DNA from: Lithobates sylvaticus
Lineage: Eukaryota > Chordata > Amphibia > Anura > Ranidae
Direction of reading: 5' to 3'
Length of the DNA: 64,000 bases
Assembly: GCA_028564925.1 (NCBI GenBank)
Contig: CM053028.1
Span: 436,696,571 to 436,760,570 of the forward strand
Positions within the stretch are counted from its first letter, which is position 1. Each line of letters starts with the position of its first letter. A program made the translations under genes and the position numbers. This document shows positions 45,719 through 56,652 of the stretch, one piece after another. The notes below the pieces were generated by a model that saw only the letters and a list, made by a program, of their open reading frames with translations, had not been told where the DNA came from and searched no databases.

Positions 45719-47112
45719 TAATATTCATACAGAGTTAGTTATGTTAGTTATAAGTGGATATAACAATGCAGTGTTTTATTGCTTTTGCATTGTGTAGAGA
45801 GACATTTTATCCTGGTGTATAAATATTCACTTGTAATGGATCTGTTTCTGTGATTGCACTTGGCTCAGTTAATTACAGATACCAGGGTGTTCTTAATTGA
45901 TTGATGAGCTATTAAAAGCGCTTCTGTTTTCTGTTTATGTTGATAGACTCAAAACAATTGTCTCTGCTCTGTTCGCTGCCCCTTAGGGATTCTGCCTTAT
46001 TAACAGTTTGTGCAGCACCTTTGGAAACATGCCCAGCCAGGTAACTGTCACATAGTATTGCGTTTTGTGTATTATGTGCAGAATTAATTATATATGAACG
46101 TGTAGATCTTGTGCCAAGGTGAAAAAAGTGAGCTTGTTGTCCTAGAAAGCCAGGTTAAAGAGTCAGCTCTTCCATGTAGACTAGAAGATCAGGGAATGGA
46201 TGCAGTTGTCTATGCCAAAGGCTACACACTATTTTTCCCCCCAAGTTCAAAGACTTTAGGATTTTTCCTCAATTCTGGCTAATATATGTAAGCGTAGGTC
46301 TCACCTTTTTAAAAAAAAAAATGGGATGTAAGTCGCTGTTTCGATTCAAGACTGGGTAAAACTGTGTTTGACTATGTAGAAATCTCAAAAAGTGCTATTA
46401 GACTTTAGATGAAAACCTTCTGGGTTGGCCTTTTTAGTTGCATTGGGCAGTGTACAACATCATCAAACAAGTGTTTTTGAGGAACAAAGTGATTGGGTAG
46501 GCTGAAAAACCTTATATGATTACTGATTGCTTGGTGCCAGAACTTATTTTGTGTTTGGCTCACCCGTCCTCTTCTATTGTCCTGACAGGAGGACCCATGT
46601 TACTAGACTGGTCTTATTTAAGAGGCTAACAGGCCCAAGAGACAGCATGAGATGAGGTCAATCACGTTGGCTAATCTTGAAAGCTGGTTAAAATGGAACT
46701 AGACTTGGGCAACCTTATCTTTGACATAATGTGAGTCAATTATGAATGATATAGAACTCATCATAGGCATTCTGCAACTGCCCAGATCCCTTTTTGTATC
46801 CATCACACAGTCTCTAAGTAGAACCATTTGGCCATTTTATTGACCTTGTCCCCCAATGACACCATCAATGTAATGCTTTATAGTAGAGAAAGGAGTGGGC
46901 AGATCATGCCTCTCAAACTCCTAAGCATCATTTATACGCTAAAGGTACATTTTATTAATAATTGCTGTGTTAAATTAAACTTTGCTAATGAATTCCTGTT
47001 GGTAAAGTTTTACTTTCTACAATCATATGGCCTTCCTATGTTGTTGGTTGGACCTCACCTCACTGAAAAATCTTTTATTTTTTTCCATGCATAGTTTTTA
47101 AAAACAATTCAT
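45719..47112. other. Long unique stretch, holds an exon-like segment
   Basis: No repeat ends. Around 45850-45960 (TTAATTGATTGATGAGC) the sequence looks like conserved non-coding DNA. A short exon-like segment is listed at 45987. The frame at 46828-47094 shows no domain. Confidence 0.35.
45987..46040 (+). other. Exon-like 54-bp segment, identity unknown
   Basis: A strong pyrimidine tract (TCTCTGCTCTGTTCGCTGCC) leads to TTAG at 45983-45986; the segment ends CCCAGCCAG and is followed by GTAACT. Its length is a multiple of three and one frame reads GFCLINSLCSTFGNMPSQ, fully open. An in-frame ATG could also make it a first coding exon. I do not recognise the peptide. Without neighbouring exons it remains a candidate only. 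Confidence 0.25.
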
Positions 47113-47604
47113 ATTGTAGAATCCACCTTGTGCATCTTTTGTCATCTTTAGATGTTCTTCCTCATGTTCATTCTAATGGCATATTAGAAATATTACACTT
47201 AGACGATGTCCTCATAGAATCCACATTGTCCATTTTTTGCCATCTTCAGATGTTCTACATATTGTTTATTCTAGTGAGATAATATAAATGTTACACTTAG
47301 ATCATGTCCTCATAAAATCTACCTTGTCCATATTTTGTCATCTTTAGATGTTCTTCCTCATGGTCATTCCAATGGCATATTAGAAATATTACACTTAGAC
47401 CATGTACTCATAGAATCCACATTGTCCATTTTTTGCCATCTTCAGATGTTCTACCTATTGTTTATTCTAGTGAGATAATAGAAATGTTACACTTAGATCA
47501 TGTCCTCATAAAATCTACCTTTTGCATATTTTGTCATCTTTAGATATTCTACCTCTTGTTTTTTCTAGTGAGATATTAGAAATATTACACTTAGACCATG
47601 TCCT
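47113..47604. repeat. 98-bp tandem repeat, 5 units, alternating variants
   Basis: Unit anchors (AGAATCCAC or AAAATCTAC) fall at 47118, 47216, 47314, 47412 and 47510, exactly 98 bp apart. Units 2 and 4 share ACATTGTCCATTTTTTGCC; units 3 and 5 share AAAATCTACC. So variants alternate with a 196-bp higher-order period. Confidence 0.93.
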
Positions 47605-48394
47605 TGAGACTGTGAGTTTTAAATTATTTGGGTGTTTTCTGCCATCTGGGTAAGAGAGACCCCTACATCTTTTTTAACTGAACATATTAGATAACATACT
47701 GTGGGCTTATCTAAATTCATTTTACTTCCCTTAGCGTTTAAGGGTTTTAATAATGTATTATACAAAAACTGTTATAAAAGACTACTCATCTTAGTCTCTT
47801 TAAAAACTTTAAATAAGCACCCCTCAGGACTGCACATTGTCTCCTTCATTATTTAAAATCACATTCGAAACATCATTTATCACCCTGAAAACACTTAAAC
47901 CATTTAAAGTGGACCGTTCATGAAAATTCATACTTTACATCAATTCATAGGACACGTCAGCAATATCAAATCACATTATTATTTTTTTAAATCAGATTTT
48001 TTTTAAATCAGATTTTATTTATGAAAGGTTTTTTTTTATATAAACAAGTACAAACCATAGAAAGAAAAAAAACAGATTGCCTCACAAGGCACCAGGTATA
48101 TACAATAAATCCAGCAAGTACATTCTAGAACCAGCATGAGATACACGGTACAGGTAAATTGCACCAACAATGTCACACTACTATTTTAATTTAAAAAAGT
48201 ATCTTTCTTTAAAGTACATTTTTTTATTTCAAAGTATTTTATTTTTCAAGAATAAAATTATACAATTTAGTACATTGTGAAATAAGTTACGAGTAACAAT
48301 GCCTGGTAGATGCCAGCTTAGAATAATCACTTACACTTGAATATAAAGAAGTAAATACAAATAAAGCATTAAAGCAGTAAATATAGTTTAAGGG

Positions 48395-48425
<31 letters not shown>

Positions 48426-48946
48426 ATGATGTAGAAAAAGAAAATAGAAGTTCCCTTATAAGAACACAGTGAGTAAAATTCTTTAAAGTACATTCAATCT
48501 AAAGGCTCTTATAGGACAATCTAGACATGTACCAAGTCCAATTACTATGTGATGCACAAGACTTTTAAAGTAAACAGCTTCCTTCCATGAATGAGTCAAC
48601 TCTTCCTTTATCTTCCACGAATGAGTCAACTCTTCCTTTATTTATGTCTCACCTCCCCACCTTCCAGACACTGCAGATCACAGTGGAAGGGTTTCAGCAA
48701 CAGAGGCTGCGCTGTCATTACAGAAAGCGTTGGCAGGATTAGGTGTGGCCAGATACTGATTGGCCAGCCACAGGCTTGTGAATCAGCAGTGTGGATGCTG
48801 ATATTTTTATCAGCCTATGTATGATCGCTATGTCAGAGCTAAAATGGTGATCACATGATTGTGAACCTTGCTGATTGGTTCCTTATCAGTGGGAACACTT
48901 CTGTCATCCGTCTATTACATTCAGTTTGTTATTAAGGTTCTGTATT
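47605..48946. other. AT-rich unclassified stretch
   Basis: Contains an ATTTTTTTAAATCAGATTTT duplication near 47982-48020 and an (AAAT)n run at 48398-48425. Some 3'-end-like phrases (AATAAA, T-runs) at 48220-48290 hint at retroposed sequence. No gene. Confidence 0.4.
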
Positions 48947-48954
48947 CTCTACAT

Positions 48955-49596
48955 CACATATGTCAAACTTAAGGCCCACGGCCTTGTCGTGTGGCCCTCA
49001 CACCCAGTTTTGTGGCCAGAACATGGGAGAATTCTATTCCGGCACCCTTGGCTCTGGCCCTCCCGCTCCCCGCTGTCATTTGTAAACACAGAAGCCTTCT
49101 CTGTTTACAAGGAACAGCTTTGCTCTCAGCACCTTCCGGATAAAGATCTCATGCACTCATGGTGGTGCACAGCCAGGACAGCTCTTCAGAGAGACAGACA
49201 ATGATCTCCCTGCAAGACGAAGCAAAGTCGCCTACACAGGGAGGTACTAGAGTCAAGCCAGGTAGGAGAGCGTAGAGATGTGAGGAAGCTTTGGGGAAGG
49301 GGGTTGGAGCTGTGGTAGCATACTGTACACTGTGAATAGCGCACCCCTAAACCCTGCACTCTGTGAACAGTGAACCCCTGAACTCTACACTCTGTATGCA
49401 ACGCACTCCTGAACCCTGCACTCTGTACGTAGTGCACCCCCCTAAACCCTGCACTCTGTATGTAGCACACCCCAAAACCCTGGATTCTGTATGTAGCATA
49501 CTCCTGAACTCTGCACTCTGTACACCCCAGATTCAACTTTTGAGGGCAACCATACTGCTGATGCAGTCTGCAATGAAATTGCATTTAACGCCCCTG
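48955..49596. mobile_element. hAT element, 642 bp, non-autonomous
   Basis: Left CACATATGTCAAACTTAAGG, right TTTAACGCCCCTG, of the widespread GTGTCAAACTCAAGGCCC hAT type. CTCTACAT is duplicated perfectly (48947-48954 and 49597-49604). The left terminal CAG has changed. No transposase remains; the right half is a minisatellite. Confidence 0.9.
49325..49530. repeat. 33-bp minisatellite inside the hAT element
   Basis: About six units of CCCTGCACTCTGTATGTAGC followed by GCACCCCTAAA variants, 30-34 bp apart. Translations in any frame are shadows. Confidence 0.88.
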
Positions 49597-49604
49597 CTCT
49601 ACAT

Positions 49605-50985
49605 TATCTTGCCTAAAAATATTGACATGGCCATAAATCTTTAATATTTATAGAGCATGGAAAATGGTACTGTAAGGTTTACAAACCGAACCTTCAACAG
49701 CAACAGTGATCTCTGGTATACTGTACCTTTACTTTGTACCTTATCGCACCCTATGATATTAGAATATATTGCATTTAAAACATACCAGCAATCAAAGGTA
49801 CACATCATTTGAAAAAAACACTTATTTAGTATCCTGAAAATATACAGTAGTTCAGTCTGATTTTTTTTCCAATTTAAACTTCTATAGGTCCTGTCTATTC
49901 TCCTAAAGGAATGCCCACTATTAATACTAAATCTAAAAGCTTTCAAAGGCAAAAAACTGCTATCCTTGTGTTTAAACCTGTGCATTTAAAGCTGCCTCCA
50001 AGAGATGGGGCAAAGTATCAGTTGGTTGTAATGGCATAAAATCACCAAACATCTCTGTTCTGACTAGTTCACTTGTATGTATAAATTTCAGCTTGAGCTT
50101 ATGAATTCCGTAGACAGATTTTTTTTCAATTGGCTTTATAGACATCTCAACATGTCAAAAGGAGTCTAGAGCTCTACCTACTGACTAAACAAAATAAAAT
50201 GATCAAATAGAAGAAAATATGAAATACAACACTGTAGTCTGACCATTATAGGAACCAATGACTCGGCTTAATGGTTTTGGTCTGTTAAATATACTATTGA
50301 AAGTGTTTTGTGATCTCTATTTGATAAGTGCAAAGGATACTTGTTGATCTTGCCAGGAATTTTGTTAGTTACCAACTCCTTGTGCACTTTTATAAGTTAC
50401 GTTGTTGGATGACTACAAGACCCCACCCATCTATGTCTTACTGGCAGAATCATTGGGTGAAAAAAAAGGAAAAACCTAAAAAAAAAGAAAACTAATGCAG
50501 CCACCACCTTGCCGTACTGGTAAGCTGCAGTATGTTACATTTTTATTTTTTTGAGTTTGGATGACCTTTAATTGTATTGCAGCTGCAATGTGTGTACAGG
50601 AGGAGGTGCCTTTCTTGAATGAATGGTGTGGGATCTCCTACTCTTGCACAGTTCTAACAGGCTTTGGGCAAAAAAATCCTTGGCCTTACTTAATACAAAC
50701 TACTCTTTGATAATCACTTTAAATTGCTCTCTGTTCCTCTGGAGTTATGGATTTTCTGTTTATGGTAGGAAAATCTATATTAAAAATTCAATGATCCGCT
50801 TGCTTGAAAACAACTTCTAGAAGAAAAGATTTACAGACACAAGATTCTCTAAGCTAAGAATCATTTTTTTTGCCACAACTACAATCATTTAGAGCAATAA
50901 AAAGCCAGTTGCTTATGGTATATTAAAAAAAAAAAAAAAAAAAAACAGGACAGTATATTCCATCTTCAACTTATTCAGTTAAGCT
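49605..50985. other. Unique AT-rich stretch, no gene seen
   Basis: Holds a poly(A) run at 50924-50945 with no flanking duplication found. Short minus-strand frame 49641-49985 shows no domain. Confidence 0.4.
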
Positions 50986-50989
50986 TTAA

Positions 50990-52280
50990 AGCAGTAGTAA
51001 ACCACATTGAAATAAAAAATCGGGCCCAGGGCAGGTTAATGCTTTGCATACTAGCAAATTATGACAGACTTACCTGAAAACAAAGCCCTTCAGCGCGGTG
51101 CTGGAAAGATAAAAGGAAAGATATAAAATCTTTCCTGAAAAGGAAAGATAGAACCTGAATGGTTGCTATGTGTATCTTCTCCAGTTAAATCCCCCTCATT
51201 GTTTACATGCCTGTAGAGACTGAAAAGGTCTGGGTCACTGTGGCCATAAAACTGTTTATATAAATGATACAGTTGCCATAAGAAATAACCTCATTGAAAT
51301 TTTGAAAAATAATAATGCAGTTTTTTATGGCCAAAAAAGGCCATAAATCTATCCCCTATTTTGTAGACGCTATAACTTTTGCGCAAACCAATATACGCTT
51401 ATTGCGATTTTAATTTTTTTTATTTTTTTTTACATAAAATATGTAGAATACATATTGGCCTAAACTGATGAAGGAAATTGTTTTTTTTACATTTTTTGGG
51501 GATATTTTTTATAGCAAAAAGTAAAAAAATTTTTTTTTTTCGAAATTGTCGCTCTTTTTTTGTTTTATAGTGCCAAAAATAAAAACCGCAGAGGTGATCA
51601 AAAAACGCCAAAAGAAAGCTCTATTTGTGGGAAAAAAGGAAATACATTTTGTTTCGGTACAACGTCGCATGACTGGGCAATTGTCAGTTAAAGCGACGCA
51701 GTGCTGTATCGCAAAAAATGGCCTGGTCATTAAGGGGTAAATGCTTCTGGTCCTTAAGTAGTTAACTAAAAACAACACTTACCTTAGCTTTACACACTTT
51801 AAAGAGAAACTGCATTCTGCTCACATAATTTGTAATAAAAACGTCTTTGCCATTCTGAAGCTTCCCTCCAACCACTTTGCATATTATTTTATATATAATG
51901 TGATTCTTTACTTGACAAATATGCTGCAGAAATCTCCCTCCACCGAGTCTGGCTGCATCCATTTTAACTGTGGGCAGCTGAAGCTGCTGCTTGTTCACTT
52001 CCTGGATTTACACAGACACACAGAGGCACACCTCCAGCTCTGCAGCCCTGCAGCTCTCATTGGCCCTCTTATGACTCACCCCCTCGCTTCCTGGCAAACT
52101 CTCACGAGAGGGAGAGAGAGAGCTGTGCATGATGTCATAAGCCTAGGCCTTTTACCAGACAAGAAACAGGAAGTGGGCTGTATAAGGTATTTACTGGCAG
52201 AAAAAAAAATATTTTACTATCCAAAGTTAAAACAACAAGGACAGAGGATGGAAAGTTGAAAAAATGACTGAGGGTCCACT
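50990..52280. mobile_element. TTAA-9 element, host of a TTAA-7 fragment
   Basis: AGCAGTAGTAAACCACATTG at the left and GAGGGTCCACT at the right, TTAA at 50986-50989 and 52281-52284. Outward or internal ACTTACC sites at 51068 and 51777. It contains an inverted TTAA-7 segment ending at TTAA 51762-51765. Confidence 0.7.
51340..51761. mobile_element. TTAA-7 family copy, inverted, partial
   Basis: GACGCTATAACTTTTGCGC to GGCCTGGTCATTAAGGGG matches 59350-59950. It ends GGTCCTTAAGTAG at TTAA 51762-51765. It has TTGGCCTAAACTGATGAAG, the empty site for the MITE at 59458. Confidence 0.85.
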
Positions 52281-52284
52281 TTAA

Positions 52285-53463
52285 CACGTTCAGGAATTTC
52301 AATTAAAGTGCATCTTTACTCTCTCAATCAACATTGATTATTTTAAATCCCCATGCTGCTAGCATTAGTAAATGTATAGGAAATTATATCATATTTACTT
52401 GTTTTGAAATTATTATTTTTTTTTTACATTTCTTCAGTTGCTTCCTGGTTTCATGCCTAGGCAAATGATGTCATACATCCCAGAAGTCTTTAGGAGAGTC
52501 AACAACTGGGTTGCTTTTTAGGTAACCCAGGAGTCTTCAGAAGGAGAGGGGGAGGGGTTTTCTCTGCTAAGCACTCTCCTGCATGCATGCATGAGCTAAG
52601 GGCAGAGGGTATACAGGTAGTCAATGCTACATCAATCATTTGCCAAAATGGCCACGGCCAGAAATGCTAGGGGGTTGTTTTTCAAATCGATTTCTCAAAC
52701 AGACATGGAGACATGGATGGGGGAGTTTGCTTTAAATATTAAAAATGAATTTAGTGTTTTTGGTGTGTGTTGCTCAGATGCAGTGAAGATCTGGTAAGTT
52801 TAAAATGATAATCTTTAACCAGCTCCTTTCTTTTGATCTACTGTGATTTTGTATATTTCAGTACATTAAAATCAAATGTCTGTTTCTGATAGTCAGAATA
52901 ACAGTTAAAGTAAATCTAGCATCCATTTAGATGTGTATGGTCCATGACCATGCATATCTAAAGGGATCCTGATGATGCCTTGCTGATTGTACTTTACTGA
53001 AATCATGTTCTATCGAAAAGACCCAAACTGCTTGTTTGATCAATGATGTATATAGAACAACGTATTTACTCCTTATTAATATTCATGAAACTTTTCCCAA
53101 GGGGGAAGTATTTGATAGATTGCACAGGCTTTGAGGACAAGCTTTAACCTCATTTTCCCATCACCTCACTGGGGAGTTTTATGTTGATGCTACAAATGAT
53201 AAGTAGATTTGCATTCTAAAATAGATTTTGTAGTCATACTTTGAAAGCATTTATCATTTATAAGCAGTAATGAGACTAATTGCAGGTACAATGGAGCTGA
53301 TCTGAGATGATAGACTACAATGCTCCTTGAACATCTTAGTTTGCAGCGCATTAATGATAGCTCGTGTAATTTAGGTTAAAACTCTAAGAACAGGTCACAT
53401 GAGATACTTAATAGCACCAAAGTTGCTTGTTATTACAGGTAAAGTTGCTCATCAAGAGTATCT
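52285..53463. other. Unique stretch, possible non-coding regulatory DNA
   Basis: 53030-53420 has balanced composition, no repeat ends and motifs such as TTAATATTCATGAAAC and CAGCGCATTAATGATAGC. It looks like conserved non-coding DNA; there is no proof here. No frame is supportable. Confidence 0.35.
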
Positions 53464-53467
53464 TTAA

Positions 53468-53962
53468 AGTGGAGTTCCACCCACTTTTACAACTCTTCAG
53501 CATCCCTCACTAAACTGTGCACTGTAAACAAATTGGATTTTTTTTTAATTTTTTTTTTCAGCACAGACTGTATATCTGCTGTATTCATTTTTCACTTCCT
53601 CCTCCCTGGCCGCGGCCCATCGCATCATTTCCTGTTTTCAATGCCTCCTGGGAAGGGGCAGCAACTTCCTCTCAAACTGCCGTTGCTATGGAAACCTGAC
53701 CTGAAACCTATTACACTGCTTATGCTGCACTGAGCATGTACGAGATCTGCAAGGATGAGATCCAGGAAGAAATACAGTCTGGCTTCAGATGCCCACACTT
53801 AAGATGGCCACGGCCTGCTGCAAGTTTATAAAATAACAAACTACTGCTAAAAACTAACAAAACAGACCTTAGTTTACAGACTAACTTTACTAGAATACAT
53901 TAAGCTTGTGTATTATAGGGGTATTTTTATTTAAAAAGTATAATTTCGGCCGGAACACCGCT
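53468..53962. mobile_element. TTAA-1 family element
   Basis: AGTGGAGTTCCACCCAC at the left and GGCCGGAACACCGCT at the right, TTAA at 53464-53467 and 53963-53966. Interior is diverged from 20257-20621 but ends agree. Confidence 0.88.
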
Positions 53963-54010
53963 TTAAGTAGCTTCTTCTAAGTTTGTTAATGATTACAAGC
54001 TCAGTCTTAA

Positions 54011-54240
54011 AGCGCAACCAAACCCTTCGATTTAACAGTTTTAAAAAAAAAAAGTTACATTCCCGGAACGTGGTTGGAATATAACTGTCACATTTTCTGT
54101 GCTCTTAATCAAATTGTCAAACCATCAAATGGCTGGTGTCATAACTGATCACATGTGCAGCATCATAGCAGATGAAGAACAAACAGAGGCCAAGATGGCA
54201 GCTTTCTTGACTGAAAAATATAAGAGGGTTTAGTTCCCCT
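54011..54240. mobile_element. TTAA-6 element, 230 bp
   Basis: AGCGCAACCAAACCC at the left, GGGTTTAGTTCCCCT at the right, TTAA at 54007-54010 and 54241-54244. A second copy lies at about 27402-27600. Confidence 0.87.
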
Positions 54241-54288
54241 TTAATGTCTTTGAAGTTCTGTTGCTTCGCATTTAATATGCTTTAGCTA

Positions 54289-55048
54289 CCGTATATACTC
54301 GAGTATAAGCCGACCTGAATATAAGCCGAGGCACCTAATTTTACCACAAAAAACTGGGAAAACTTATTGACTCGTATAAGCCTAGGGTGAGAAATGCGCA
54401 GCTACTGTAAGTGGAAAAGAGGGTCATCAATGCCCATTTGCAGCCTCACTGTGCCCATTTGCATGCCTCACTGTGCCCATATGCAGCCATAGGTCCCCCG
54501 AACTTCAAACTTGGTAGTTAAGGGTTCCTAGATGCCCCCTAGCTGCAGCCAAAATGTGGGGTCTCTGGACCCAAAGGATCCCAAAATGACTGCTGCAGAT
54601 GAACACAGCTGACCGATTTTGGGGCCCCGTATCTCAGGGCCACTTGGTGCTAGGAACCCCAAATTTGGTGTACAAACCCAGTAGAACTAGCACTACAACA
54701 TAACCAACCAAATGGGGTTCCTATCACCAAGTGGCCCCAAGATACAGGGCCCCAAAGTCAGTTCGCAAAATGTCAAGCACTTTTCTGGAGCAGAGAAATA
54801 CATTTTCCAAACCGAATTTGGGGTCCCATATCTCAGGGCCACTTGGTGCTAGTAGTGCTAGTTCCACTGGGTTTGCACACCAAAACTGGGGCTCCTAGCA
54901 CCAAGGGGCCCCGAGATACGGGGCCCCAAAGTCGGGTCAGAAAATGTAATTCTCTGCTGCAGAAAATGCTTGACTCAAGTATAAGCCGAGGGGGGCATTT
55001 TCAGCAAAAATGTGCTGAAAAACTTGGCTTATACTCGAGCATATACGA
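54289..55048. mobile_element. TA-flanked element with CCGTATATACTCGAG end
   Basis: CCGTATATACTCGAGTATAA at the left and TTATACTCGAGCATATACG at the right, TA on both sides (54287-54288, 55049-55050). This end (TATACTCGAGTATAAGCCG) is widespread in vertebrates. The body holds four copies of a module GGGGCCCCGTATCTCAGGGC / inverse at about 54622, 54725, 54826 and 54898, alternating in orientation. Confidence 0.88.
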
Positions 55049-55504
55049 TATTTGGATCAGTTGAGTTATTCTCTGACTTACTAGATAGCACCTTCCTTTT
55101 ACCTTCATTCTGGCATTGCTTTAAAGCAAATCATTTATTATGAACTGGCTTAAAGGCTAATAGTCGATGCAGTCAACAGGCCCCAAGTAGTTATTAAAAA
55201 TCTTTGCAGCTTTGTAAAATGATCATTCATTTTATTGTTTTTCCTGTAGGCCATTTTGTTCAGAAGCATGGCCTAAAAACTTCTAGTTAGCAATCCTCAT
55301 GTCCTGTCTTGTTGCTAGGATGTGAAAACTAATGGTTTTCCGTTGGCAATGCTGGGAGTGAGCATCCAACGCTTTTCACATCCTAACTAGGAATTTTTTT
55401 ACCCAGGCTTCTAATGGGACCCACATGGCTGGGATAAAAAAAAAAAATCGTGATCATCTTCTTTTTGGTTGGGTTAGATAGGTGGGTGGATGGGATGATA
55501 TTTA

Positions 55505-55904
55505 GGCCTCTTGCACACTGAACTTTTCTTTTTTATGCCTTCAAACTCCCCTGCATGTTAGCCTACTGTATGTGCCCACGCAAACATAGACTTTTAGCAG
55601 AGTTAAGTGGCATGAGCTTTTGGAGGCAGGAAAAAAAATACTGATGCCTGTTCACGCCTGTTAATGTGTGTTATCGCGTGTTAATGCTAGGCGCGTTTAG
55701 CGCTTCAGCGTTAAGTTATTTCAATGGCCAGAATAAATTATTCTGGCCAATGAAGTTAATTAAATCCCAAACACATGACGCCTATAAACGCGCCTAAACA
55801 CGTTACACACTTTTACAAGCTTCAATCGCTTTTCCTGCCAAAGGCTGCTGTTAGTAGGAAAGGTGGAGAGGAGAGTTTCCAAAACAACCCATGTGCATAA
55901 GGCC
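55505..55904. mobile_element. MITE with TTA target duplication, 400 bp
   Basis: GGCCTCTTGCACACTG at the left and CATGTGCATAAGGCC at the right, TTA at 55502-55504 and 55905-55907. Interior has GCGTGTTAATG, TTAACGC and GCGCGTTTAG motifs in both orientations. Confidence 0.87.
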
Positions 55905-56070
55905 TTATATTCCTGATTGACTGTTTATCAAGGGGCAGTTTAATCATCTTCCTGAACCTCCTAAAAATATTTTCCAAAGAACATGGTGGGAAATGAGAAA
56001 CATTTGATCCAGGAAATGTCTTTCCCGTAGGACAATATAGGCTAATCAAAGATTTACAGATATCTCATTG

Positions 56071-56561
56071 CAGGGCCGGGACAAGGGGTGGGAAGAAAGG
56101 GCGGCTGGCCTGAGCACTGGTTTTATGTGAGGTGGGCAGGGTTTGCAAGGAGATTGAGGGCGAGGGTATTTGTGTTGGGAGGGGAAATTTGGGGGACAGC
56201 AGGGGGTAAGAAATGCTAGGGGTGGTATTTAGGGGGGTGGGGGGGTTGTCATACAAGATATGGTGAAGGGGGTAGGGAATTATGCTGGGAGGGGAACTTG
56301 GAGTGGGGGGGGGGGAGAAGATGTGTGCTCAGAGGGGAAATTTGAGGGGTAGAGGATTTGACTGTGACTTTTTTGGGGGAGGGGCATTTGTATTGGGGGG
56401 ATGGGGGGGCAAAGATTTGTGCTGGGAGGGGAGATTTCATCTGGGGGGGGCTTGTACTGGGGGAATTTATACTTAGGGGGTAAGCATGCAGATTGCATCT
56501 TGAGGGGGGGCGGAGTATCGCATGTCCGCCCTGGGCTCTAGATGATCTTGTCCCAGCATTG
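56071..56561. mobile_element. G-rich element, probable hAT MITE
   Basis: CAGGGCCGGGACAAGG at the left and CTTGTCCCAGCATTG at the right. The 8-bp flanks TCTCATTG and TCTGCTTG agree at six positions. The body is a degenerate G-rich repeat (GGGAGGGGAAATTTG, GGGGGGGTGGGG) with many G-runs on the plus strand. Confidence 0.65.
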
Positions 56562-56652
56562 TCTGCTTGAGAATGAGTATGGGAAATGTTTGCCTGTTCC
56601 GGAATGACTCTCTTCAGTACTGGGACTTATCACAATCCATGGCCAACGTTGA

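Noticed and set aside
49186-49584. 132-residue minus-strand frame with VQGF/CRVQ repeats
   Set aside because: It is the 33-bp minisatellite inside a hAT element; the unit length keeps frame only partly.
56065-56498. Proline-rich minus-strand proteins
   Set aside because: Complement of the G-rich repeat in the hAT-like element.
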